Positions 1-6,104 of a stretch of 6,104 nucleotides of DNA are shown here, piece by piece (position 1 is the stretch's first letter; every line of letters starts with the position of its first letter). The stretch spans positions 1 to 6,104 of the forward strand of contig DAOWMW010000085.1 in assembly GCA_030642865.1 (NCBI GenBank), written 5' to 3'. This DNA is from Desulfobacteraceae bacterium. GTDB taxonomy: Bacteria; Desulfobacterota; Desulfobacteria; Desulfobacterales; BuS5. A program made the translations under genes and the position numbers. The notes under the pieces were generated by a model, which saw only the letters and a list, made by a program, of their open reading frames with translations, had not been told where the DNA came from and did no database searches.

Positions 1-1
1 A

Positions 2-1471
2 ATAAATCTGGGACTTGATCTTCAAGGCGGGATGCATCTTGTTCTGGAAGTTGACACTAATAAAGCCGTGGAGAGTACTTTGGAGCGTATCTCCCATGAA
101 ATTCGCGGGGATTTTAAAAAGGAGCATATCAGACACAGGGGGATAAATCTGCTTAAAGGTCTAAGGCTGTCAATAAAGATAAATTCAGACAATCTTGATA
201 AATTTACCGATTTTATGGATTCTGGTTATAGAGATTTACATCTTCTTTCAAAATCTGTTTCTAATGATATTTGCACTGTTCTTTTGGCTCTTCCGGAAGA
301 TGAGGTAAAGGATATTAAGAGGATGGCAGTGGATCAGGCTGTGGAAACAATCAGGAACCGGATTGATGAATTTGGTGTTAGTGAACCGGATATACGTATT
401 CAGGGTGAAAACAGAATACTTGTGCAGCTTCCTGGAATTAAAAAAACAGAAAGGGCGAAAGATCTCATCGGCAAAACTGCTCTTTTGGAATTTAAGCTTG
501 TTGACGAAACCCATGATCTGGCTGCCGCTCTAAAAGGGTCCCCACCCCCGGGGAGTCAAATATTATACCAGTTTATTGAGAATCCTGATACAGGTCAGGT
601 TAGTAAAAAACCTTTTTTGATAAAAAAAAGGACAGTACTAACCGGCGCAACTCTTACAGATGCACGGCTTCAGATAGATTCGCAATATAATGAACCATAT
701 GTTTCGATTAAATTCGATAAAAAGGGTACAAGGGATTTTGCCAGGGTAACTGGAGCGAATCTTAAAAAAAGGCTTGCCATTGTTCTTGATAATAAAGTTT
801 ACTCAGCTCCTGTTATTCAGGATAAAATCACAGGGGGGGAAGCCCGCATTACCGGAAATTTTACAACAGATGAAGCCCACGATCTTGCTATTATACTTAG
901 GGCGGGTGCCCTTCCTGCGCCGGTAAAAATTCTTGAGGAACGTACAGTGGGGCCTTCTCTTGGGACAGATTCGATTAATAACGGTATTTTAGCCATGTAT
1001 GTTGGTGGTATTTTAGTACTATTGTTTATGCTTATTTATTATAAGGGGTCCGGCCTGATGGCAGATTTTGCCCTTGTTCTTAATATTATTTTAATAGCAG
1101 CAGGGCTTGCCGCTTTTCAGGCTACCTTAACTCTTCCAGGAATTGCAGGGATAGTACTTACAATAGGTATGGCTGTTGATGCCAATGTAATTATTTTTGA
1201 GCGTGTCAAAGAAGAGCTCGGTATAGGCCGAACCTCGCGCGGGGCCATAGATGCCGGATACAGCAGCGCCGCTTTAACAATACTCGATGCAAATGTTACG
1301 ACCCTTATTGCTGCGATTGTTCTGTTTCAGTTCGGGTCAGGTCCTGTTAAAGGTTTTGCTGTGACTTTGAGCCTTGGCGTAATAGCAAGTCTGTTTACTT
1401 CCCTTGTTGTGACACGGCAAATTTTCAATTATTTTCTGAAAAATCGCAGTATTAAAACATTGAGCATCTAA
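2..1471 (+). CDS. secD: Protein translocase subunit SecD (5'-partial)
   Basis: SecD is an inner-membrane subunit of the SecDF complex, which works with SecYEG/SecA and uses the proton gradient to complete export on the periplasmic side. The reading frame is open from nt 2. The ATG at 32 is an internal Met: the ten codons before it give INLGLDLQGG, the first half of the conserved SecD motif GLDLQGGxHLVLEVD. The true start and TM1 therefore lie upstream of the window. Next comes the periplasmic P1 region (about nt 60-940), including DEFGVSEPDIRIQG and ILVQLPG. The RAGALPAPV and VGPSLG (947-964) motifs lead into five hydrophobic segments at roughly 983-1042, 1058-1117, 1133-1198, 1268-1333 and 1346-1411. 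GMAVDANVIIFERVKEE begins at 1166, and its Asp codon (1178-1180) is the conserved intramembrane acid of SecD. The visible part is 489 codons, so only a few dozen N-terminal residues should be missing. secF follows after 22 nt; yajC is the usual upstream partner but is not visible. Confidence 0.97.
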   Translation: MNLGLDLQGGMHLVLEVDTNKAVESTLERISHEIRGDFKKEHIRHRGINLLKGLRLSIKINSDNLDKFTDFMDSGYRDLHLLSKSVSNDICTVLLALPEDEVKDIKRMAVDQAVETIRNRIDEFGVSEPDIRIQGENRILVQLPGIKKTERAKDLIGKTALLEFKLVDETHDLAAALKGSPPPGSQILYQFIENPDTGQVSKKPFLIKKRTVLTGATLTDARLQIDSQYNEPYVSIKFDKKGTRDFARVTGANLKKRLAIVLDNKVYSAPVIQDKITGGEARITGNFTTDEAHDLAIILRAGALPAPVKILEERTVGPSLGTDSINNGILAMYVGGILVLLFMLIYYKGSGLMADFALVLNIILIAAGLAAFQATLTLPGIAGIVLTIGMAVDANVIIFERVKEELGIGRTSRGAIDAGYSSAALTILDANVTTLIAAIVLFQFGSGPVKGFAVTLSLGVIASLFTSLVVTRQIFNYFLKNRSIKTLSI

Positions 1472-1493
1472 ATGGGCGTGGAGATAAATTTTA

Positions 1494-2552
1494 ATGCAGA
1501 TTATTAAATCTAATTCAAATATCAATTTTATTGCTAAACGTAAAATTGCTTTTTTCCTTTCGGTTGCTCTGCTGGTCATTAGTATGGTCTCTCTTGTTAT
1601 TCACAAGGGACCAAAATATGGAATTGATTTTGCCGGTGGAACATTGATTCAGGTAAAATTTATGACAAAAACCAGCATGGATAATATAAAGTCTGGTCTT
1701 GCAACAATTGGGCTTGGAAAATCAACTGTTCAGGTTTTTGGAGATCCAAAGGAGAATGAGTACCTCATAAGAGCGGATGCTCTTGATACCGCAACAGAGG
1801 GGTTATCATTAAAGGTTAAACAAGCAGTTGAATTATCCACAAGAAATAATGCAGACATCCGCAGGCTAGAAATGGTGGGGCCCAAAGTCGGAAGTGATTT
1901 AAGGGAAAAAGCTCTTTTTTCGATGTTTTACGCGCTTCTTTTTATAGCCATATATATATCCGGCAGATTTGAGATGAAATGGCTTGCAAGTGGAGTGATG
2001 ACAGCCGCTTTGATTTTTGCATTGCTTTTTGTCAGGAAAATTTGTATTTTTTTCAACCTGGAAAATACTATCCCTGTTTTGATTTGTGTGGCATTAATTA
2101 TTACACTTGTATTTTTCTGGTTTCTGAAATTAAAATATGCCATGGGTGCTATTGTTGCAATTATACATGATGTGGGTATTACAGTTGGCATTTTCTCTTT
2201 ATTGGAGATAGACTTTACACTTTCTATTATAGCCGCACTTCTGACGATCATAGGGTATTCATTAAATGATACAATTATTGTTTTTGATCGAATACGGGAA
2301 AATTTGCGTAAATATCAGAACAATTCTCTTGAAAAAAATATTAATAAAAGCATTAATGAGACTTTAAATCGCACCATATTGACCTCTTTTACAACCCTTA
2401 TGGTGGTTGTATCCCTTTTTTTGATTGGAGGGAATATAATACATGACTTTGCTTTTGCAATGATAATAGGGATTTTTGTTGGTACTTATTCATCAATATT
2501 TGTTGCAAGCCCCATTTTACTTGTCTGGGATTTATATGAAAAACAGGTGTGA
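1494..2552 (+). CDS. secF: Protein translocase subunit SecF, with an extra two-helix insertion
   Basis: SecF pairs with SecD in the inner membrane. Visible landmarks are TM1 (residues about 18-38), the motif GPKYGIDFAGGTLIQVKF (39-56), a periplasmic domain (about 57-125), and VGPKVGSDLREKAL (128-141) leading into TM2 (about 141-157). After the insertion come IIHDV (223-227), LTIIGYSLNDTIIVFDRIRE (250-269) and the last two helices (about 295-344). The family ends a short cytoplasmic loop after RFE (158-160) and goes directly into TM3. Here about 52 residues are added (roughly 161-213), with two hydrophobic stretches (about 162-181 and 192-212), for a predicted total of eight helices instead of six. 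At 352 aa the protein is longer than the usual 300-325. The ATG at 1494 has GGAG at 1480-1483, 10 nt upstream. The ATG at 1472 next to the secD stop is in another frame. secF is cotranscribed with secD and abuts dprA. Confidence 0.96.
   Translation: MQIIKSNSNINFIAKRKIAFFLSVALLVISMVSLVIHKGPKYGIDFAGGTLIQVKFMTKTSMDNIKSGLATIGLGKSTVQVFGDPKENEYLIRADALDTATEGLSLKVKQAVELSTRNNADIRRLEMVGPKVGSDLREKALFSMFYALLFIAIYISGRFEMKWLASGVMTAALIFALLFVRKICIFFNLENTIPVLICVALIITLVFFWFLKLKYAMGAIVAIIHDVGITVGIFSLLEIDFTLSIIAALLTIIGYSLNDTIIVFDRIRENLRKYQNNSLEKNINKSINETLNRTILTSFTTLMVVVSLFLIGGNIIHDFAFAMIIGIFVGTYSSIFVASPILLVWDLYEKQV
1974..2132 (+). other. SecF insertion: extra transmembrane hairpin between TM2 and TM3
   Basis: The segment encodes SecF residues 161-213. 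In the E. coli SecF that I recall, RFEWR is followed directly by the helix ending in ALAHDV. Here RFEMK is followed by two hydrophobic stretches (WLASGVMTAALIFALLFV, and TIPVLICVALIITLVFFWFL) joined by a short loop with RKICIFFNLEN. KLKYAMGAIVAIIHDV then resumes the family pattern. The frame stays open and base composition matches the rest of the gene, so this is not a sequencing frameshift. An even number of added helices preserves the topology of the flanking parts, and the lysines at both edges (MK, KLK) fit cytoplasmic positions. Its function is unknown. The boundaries are estimated from remembered family alignments. Confidence 0.7.
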
Positions 2553-2563
2553 TTTTTCATAGC

Positions 2564-3670
2564 ATGGAAAATTTTTTACCATGGTTTATTTTGCGGAGTG
2601 TTCCAGGGGTGGGGAATCGTCTTTTTAAGCTTCTTCTGGATCATTTTAAAACTCCTGAACGGATTTTGGATTCATCTGTTGATGAACTTATTGCTCTGGG
2701 GGGTATAAACAAAACTCTGGCCTCTGCCATATTGAACCATGGGGTTTCTGAACAGGTTAAACAGGATTACGCCATTGTACGGGAAAAGGGATACAGTATT
2801 GTTACACTTACTGATCCTGATTATCCGTATCTTTTACTCCAGATATATGATCCCCCTCCTTTTTTATACGTTTATGGAACTTTGGGCAGTTCCAGAAAAA
2901 ATATATCTGTTGTAGGTTCCAGGGCTGCCACATCATATGGAATGGTTGCAACCAGGCGTTTATGCGCTGACCTCGCGTCCCATGGTATCACCGTAGTAAG
3001 CGGCATGGCAAGGGGAATAGATACTGCCGCACACACCGGAGCATTGAACGGGGGAGGGCGTACAATAGCAGTTTTTGGAAGTGGCCTTGAGAATATTTAT
3101 CCTTTGGAGAATAAAGAACTTTTTCACAAAATTGCACAAAATGGTGCTGTTATTTCGGAATTTCCTGTTTTAACTAAACCTTTGGCATACAATTTTCCTA
3201 AACGGAATCGGATAATCAGCGGTATTTCTCTTGGAACAGTTGTTGTAGAAGCAACAAGAAAAAGTGGTTCTTTGATAACCGCACGTTTTGCAGCAGAGCA
3301 TAATAGAGAAGTTTTTGCAGTACCTGGAAATATTAATTCAGGCAAAAGCTCTGGAACCCATAATCTTATTAAACAGGGTGCAAAGCTTGTGGAAAATGCA
3401 AAAGATATTTTAGAAGAAATTTTAGATATCATGGTGGAACCAGATACTGGAAATCACAATGATGATAAGCTGTCCCATGAAATTTTATCTTTGTCATCTG
3501 AAGAAAAGCTGGTTTGGGACTCTCTAAGTTCATATTCTGTTCATATGGATGAACTTGTGAGAGCTGTTCCCATGCAGCCTGGGCAATTATCAGGTATACT
3601 TTTGGGGCTGGAATTAAAAGGGCTGGTTACACAGTTGCCCGGAAAATTTTTTTTAAAGCAGGAGCAGTGA
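2564..3670 (+). CDS. dprA: DNA-processing protein DprA (Smf)
   Basis: DprA is a cytoplasmic protein that binds incoming single-stranded DNA and loads RecA; it is also common in species not known to be competent. From ATG 2564 the product is 368 aa, normal for the family. It has an N-terminal helix-hairpin-helix/SAM-like part (LPWFILRSVPGVGNRLFK and ELIALGGI), then the Rossmann-like DprA core: VVGSRAATSYG, VVSGMARGIDTAAHTGAL, GGGRTIAVFGSGLENIYP, ISEFP, FPKRNRIISG, GTVVVEATRKSGSLITA and REVFAVPGNI. A C-terminal winged-helix domain (about the last 60 residues, LSSEEKLVWDSL to LPGKFFLK) completes it. An in-frame GTG at 2549 overlaps the secF stop (GTGA) and would add MIFHS. ATG 2564 is preferred because the family usually begins just before the LPW segment, and an AGGTG at 2545-2549 lies 14 nt upstream of it. 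Either start implies coupling to secF. The usual Cys of the GCG turn is Ser here (GSG), a mild variation. Confidence 0.95.
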   Translation: MENFLPWFILRSVPGVGNRLFKLLLDHFKTPERILDSSVDELIALGGINKTLASAILNHGVSEQVKQDYAIVREKGYSIVTLTDPDYPYLLLQIYDPPPFLYVYGTLGSSRKNISVVGSRAATSYGMVATRRLCADLASHGITVVSGMARGIDTAAHTGALNGGGRTIAVFGSGLENIYPLENKELFHKIAQNGAVISEFPVLTKPLAYNFPKRNRIISGISLGTVVVEATRKSGSLITARFAAEHNREVFAVPGNINSGKSSGTHNLIKQGAKLVENAKDILEEILDIMVEPDTGNHNDDKLSHEILSLSSEEKLVWDSLSSYSVHMDELVRAVPMQPGQLSGILLGLELKGLVTQLPGKFFLKQEQ

Positions 3671-3680
3671 AATTGTTGCT

Positions 3681-3705
3681 GTTAACATCTATATGATCTG
3701 TTAAC
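3681..3705. promoter_or_regulatory. Inverted repeat around a -10-like box upstream of topA
   Basis: The dprA-topA gap contains GTTAACA (3681-3687) and its exact reverse complement TGTTAAC (3699-3705), separated by 11 nt. The copies also read as a direct repeat CTGTTAAC with a 19-nt period (3679 and 3698). TATGAT (3692-3697) in the spacer is a 5/6 match to a sigma-70 -10 box; no good -35 lies 16-18 nt upstream. If this is a promoter, the start would fall near 3704, leaving a leader of about 35 nt before topA. A dimeric regulator site over the promoter is one reading. Chance in AT-rich DNA is another. No T-run follows, so it does not look like an intrinsic terminator. Confidence 0.3.
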
Positions 3706-3725
3706 TACCCAATTTTATTATATTA

Positions 3726-3730
3726 AAGGA
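3726..3730 (+). promoter_or_regulatory. Ribosome binding site fixing the TTG start of topA
   Basis: AAGGA lies 9 nt upstream of TTG 3740. It is the best Shine-Dalgarno match in the gap and supports the TTG start, which also gives the canonical TopA N-terminus MSKPLIIVESPTK. The first in-frame ATG comes far inside the Toprim and gate domains, so it cannot be the start. Confidence 0.75.
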
Positions 3731-3739
3731 AAACATCGA

Positions 3740-6019
3740 TTGAGCAAACCGTTAATTATTGTAGAATCACCCACCAAGGTCAGGACTATAAAAAAATATC
3801 TTGGCAAGGCTTACAATGTTGCAGCCACAGTTGGTCATATCAAGGACCTTCCGAAAAAAGAACTTGGTATTGATATAGCCGAAAATTTCAAGCCTGAATA
3901 TATAGTAATTCAGGGGAAACAGAAAGTAATAAAATCGTTAAAGCAGGCCGCCGCCGGTACTACTGAAGTTTATCTTGCCCCTGATCCGGACAGGGAAGGG
4001 GAGGCAATCGCATATCATACTGCAGATCTGTTGAAGAGAAAAGGGAGAAAATTTTATAGAGTACTTTTCCACGAGCTTACCAGGGCAGGTATAAACAAAG
4101 CAATTGCTTCACCTGTTGATCTCGATGAGAATAAATTTAATGCCCAGCAGGCTCGCAGAATACTTGACAGGCTGGTTGGATATATGATCTCTCCCCTTTT
4201 ATGGCGTAAGGTTAAGGGGGGATTAAGCGCGGGCCGGGTACAATCGGTTGCAGTCAGAATTATATGTGAAAGGGAATTGGCTATACAGGCATTTAATCCT
4301 GATGAATACTGGTCAATTACGGCTTTTTTAGAGGGTGCTGTTCCCCCTGATTTTACTGCAAAGCTTTCTAAAAAAGATGGAAAAAAAATTGCGATCCCTG
4401 ATAAAGAATCCTCTGATAAAATTTTGGGAGAACTTGAAAGGGAACAATTTGTAGTTGAAAAAATTACAAAGAAAATAGTTAAAAGAAATCCGGCTCCCCC
4501 ATTTACCACCAGCAAACTGCAGCAGGATGCCATACGAAAGTTGAGGTTCACCGCAAAAAAAACAATGATTATAGCGCAGCAGCTCTATGAAGGGATCAAT
4601 ATAGCAGATGGTGAACCTGAAGGGCTGATAACGTATATGCGTACCGATTCCATGCGGATTTCAGAGGAAGCTGCTCTTGAAGCACAGGAATTTATTAAAA
4701 AAACTTCAGGTGAAGATTATTCCCTTGCTAAACCGAGGTTTTTTAAAAATAGAAAAAAAGTTCAGGATGCCCATGAAGCAATAAGGCCCACTTCTGTATT
4801 TAATACACCTGATAAGTTGAAGTCTTATTTATCCCGGGAACAGTTTTTGTTGTATCAGCTTATCTGGAATCGATTTGTTGCATCTCAGATGAAGCAGGCG
4901 CTTATTGATCAGAATTCCTTAATAATCAAGGCCGGAGCTTACATATTTACTGCAAGTGGTTCCCGTGTTAAATTCCCGGGGTTCATGGCAATATATCTTT
5001 CTGCGGATGAAGAAATTAAACAGAAAAGTGACGATGAGAAAAAACAATTACCAGAACTTTCCCAGGGAATGATTCTTAATCAAAAGAAGCTTGAGCCAAA
5101 ACAGCATTTTACAATCCCTCCTCCAAGGTTTTCCGAAGCTTCCCTGGTAAAAGAGCTCGAAGAAAATGGGATAGGCCGGCCCAGTACCTACGCGACCATT
5201 CTTTCAACAATCAGGAATAAGGGATATGTGGAACTGCTTAAGTCATATTTCAGGCCAACAGAGCTTGGTTTTATTGTAAACGATCTTCTTGTTAAGAGTT
5301 TTCCGGATCTCTTTGATGTTGAATTTACCGCCAGGCTTGAAAATAATCTTGATAGTGTGGAAACAGCAGATACAGATTTTGTAAAGGTTTTATCTTCTTT
5401 TTATGAATTGTTCAAAAAAGATCTTGATGCTGCGGCCGATGGGATGCTTAGTATGCGGGGCCAGGGTTTTGTGACAGATATAGTTTGCCCTGAATGCAAA
5501 AAAAATAAGCTTTATATTAAAGTCGGTAGAAATGGTCATTATCTTGGTTGTGCCGGATATCCAGATTGTACATTTACCGTAAATTATACCCGGGACGAAA
5601 AAGGTAAAATTCAGCTTGCAGAGTATATTAAAAATGAAGTTACAGATAAGGTTTGTAAAAAATGTAACAAACCGATGGTGAAAAAAAATGGTGCATATGG
5701 CGTTTTTTTAGCCTGTTCGGGGTATCCTGAATGTAAATATACTGAGTCAATAAATTCAGGCGGGAGTTTGCGGCAAATAGGTGTTAGCTGCCCTGAAGTG
5801 GGTTGCAGCGGGGAAATAGTGGAGAAAAAAACCAGGCGGGGTAAAGTTTTTTTTGGATGTAACCGTTACCCTGACTGCAAATTTGCTACCTGGGACAGAC
5901 CAGTAAATAGAAAATGCTCCAAATGCGGGGAAAGTTTTATGCTTGAAAAAGTAACGAAAAAGGATGGAAAGTTTTTTTTATGCCATAATCCTGAATGCGG
6001 GCACAGGGAAAGTCCATAG
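3740..6019 (+). CDS. topA: DNA topoisomerase I (type IA), with four zinc ribbons
   Basis: TopA relaxes negatively supercoiled DNA by cutting one strand through a 5'-phosphotyrosine link. The 759-aa product has a Toprim domain (about residues 1-115) with the catalytic Glu9 in IVESPTK, His33 in GHIKDLP and the acidic triad Asp82/Asp84/Glu86 in APDPDREGEAIAYH. The gate domains follow, with RRILDRLVGY (139-148), LSAGRVQSVAVRI (162-174) and the nucleophile Tyr299 in GLITYMRTDS (codon 4634-4636). Further family motifs are VQDAHEAIRPT (341-351) and LVKELEENGIGRPSTYA (469-485). The C-terminus carries four tetracysteine zinc ribbons: Cys583/586/604/610, 639/642/659/665, 684/689/707/713 and 726/729/748/753. 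All catalytic residues are present and the gene is intact. It starts with TTG. A 69-nt gap separates it from dprA, so it may have its own promoter as well as readthrough from upstream. Confidence 0.98.
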   Translation: MSKPLIIVESPTKVRTIKKYLGKAYNVAATVGHIKDLPKKELGIDIAENFKPEYIVIQGKQKVIKSLKQAAAGTTEVYLAPDPDREGEAIAYHTADLLKRKGRKFYRVLFHELTRAGINKAIASPVDLDENKFNAQQARRILDRLVGYMISPLLWRKVKGGLSAGRVQSVAVRIICERELAIQAFNPDEYWSITAFLEGAVPPDFTAKLSKKDGKKIAIPDKESSDKILGELEREQFVVEKITKKIVKRNPAPPFTTSKLQQDAIRKLRFTAKKTMIIAQQLYEGINIADGEPEGLITYMRTDSMRISEEAALEAQEFIKKTSGEDYSLAKPRFFKNRKKVQDAHEAIRPTSVFNTPDKLKSYLSREQFLLYQLIWNRFVASQMKQALIDQNSLIIKAGAYIFTASGSRVKFPGFMAIYLSADEEIKQKSDDEKKQLPELSQGMILNQKKLEPKQHFTIPPPRFSEASLVKELEENGIGRPSTYATILSTIRNKGYVELLKSYFRPTELGFIVNDLLVKSFPDLFDVEFTARLENNLDSVETADTDFVKVLSSFYELFKKDLDAAADGMLSMRGQGFVTDIVCPECKKNKLYIKVGRNGHYLGCAGYPDCTFTVNYTRDEKGKIQLAEYIKNEVTDKVCKKCNKPMVKKNGAYGVFLACSGYPECKYTESINSGGSLRQIGVSCPEVGCSGEIVEKKTRRGKVFFGCNRYPDCKFATWDRPVNRKCSKCGESFMLEKVTKKDGKFFLCHNPECGHRESP

Positions 6020-6058
6020 AAAGTTAGTTGCTATTCAGCCAATATCTACAACAACAGG

Positions 6059-6064
6059 TATAAT
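6059..6064 (+). promoter_or_regulatory. Candidate -10 box for a gene beyond the window
   Basis: The 85 nt after topA (6020-6104) contain no ORF of note and no GC-rich hairpin with a T-run. TATAAT at 6059-6064 is a perfect -10 hexamer, but the -35 at 17-nt spacing (CAGCCA, 6036-6041) is poor. An SD-like AAGAGGT at 6094-6100 close to the window edge suggests that a + strand gene starts within about ten bases of the end. A perfect hexamer is common by chance in AT-rich DNA, so this is a weak call. Confidence 0.3.
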
Positions 6065-6104
6065 CTGATTAAAACATTGAAAAACTCACGTATAAGAGGT
6101 CGTA

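Noticed and set aside
32..34. ATG as the start codon of secD
   Set aside because: The ten codons upstream encode the conserved first half of the SecD GLDLQGG motif, so the gene runs off the left edge and this Met is internal.
538..556. C/G-rich patch with CCCCGGGG in secD, considered as a hairpin or terminator
   Set aside because: It is short, inside a coding region, not followed by a T-run, and explained by Gly-Ser-Pro-Pro-Pro-Gly codons.
622..629. A8 run in secD, and T8 runs near the 3' ends of dprA and topA, considered as programmed slippage sites
   Set aside because: They encode ordinary Lys or Phe pairs in intact frames, no downstream stimulator structure is evident, and a shift would break conserved proteins.
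1979..2170. A 63-codon + strand frame overlapping the SecF insertion, considered as a sign of a frameshift
   Set aside because: The secF frame is continuous on both sides with conserved motifs before and after. The alternative frame yields an unremarkable Cys/Phe/Tyr-rich peptide.
1928..2251. 107-codon - strand open frame opposite the SecF insertion
   Set aside because: It is antisense to a hydrophobic coding stretch, which readily yields open frames on the other strand. No ribosome site or family similarity is seen. It does not explain the insertion.
4054..4551. 165-codon open frame on the - strand inside topA
   Set aside because: It lies antisense to the conserved gate domains of topA, the translation has no recognisable domain, and topA is intact across it. 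It is a shadow frame.
1451..6080. 13-nt exact repeat ATTAAAACATTGA at 1451-1463 (end of secD) and 6068-6080 (after topA), considered as an attachment-site or recombination repeat
   Set aside because: In AT-rich DNA a 13-nt match in 6 kb is expected by chance with appreciable probability. The segment between holds only housekeeping genes, with no integrase or other mobile-element sign.

Overview
The window is ordinary bacterial chromosome: four large genes, all on the + strand, fill almost all of it. In order they are secD (5' end cut off by the window edge), secF, dprA and topA. The DNA looks moderately AT-rich by eye. The style of SecD and SecF, the AT-leaning codon use and the order secD-secF-dprA-topA suggest a Gram-negative bacterium of the sulfate-reducer type (Desulfobacterota, perhaps Desulfobacterales). 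That assignment is an inference from protein character and gene order, not a database match.

Layout: 2-1471 encodes the periplasmic P1 domain and the C-terminal membrane domain of SecD. After a 22-nt gap with a Shine-Dalgarno-like GGAG comes secF (1494-2552), whose product carries an unexpected extra membrane hairpin. dprA follows with no gap: the secF stop lies against the possible dprA starts (GTG 2549 overlapping the stop, or ATG 2564), so translational coupling is likely. A 69-nt gap (3671-3739) holds a perfect 7-bp inverted repeat around a -10-like box and then a good AAGGA ribosome site. It precedes topA (3740-6019), which starts with TTG. The last 85 nt (6020-6104) are non-coding; they contain a perfect TATAAT and end in an SD-like AAGAGGT, so another gene probably begins just outside the window.

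How the genes work: SecD and SecF form the proton-driven accessory complex of the Sec translocon and help pull exported proteins out on the periplasmic side. DprA binds single-stranded DNA and loads RecA during transformation-type recombination. TopA relaxes negative supercoils. No functional link between the export pair and the DNA pair is evident. dprA-topA adjacency is widespread in bacteria (for example smf-topA in Bacillus subtilis), and secDF appears simply joined upstream of it.

I found no RNA gene, mobile element, CRISPR array, convincing intrinsic terminator or undescribed multigene system. The item most worth following is the roughly 52-residue, two-helix insertion in SecF.
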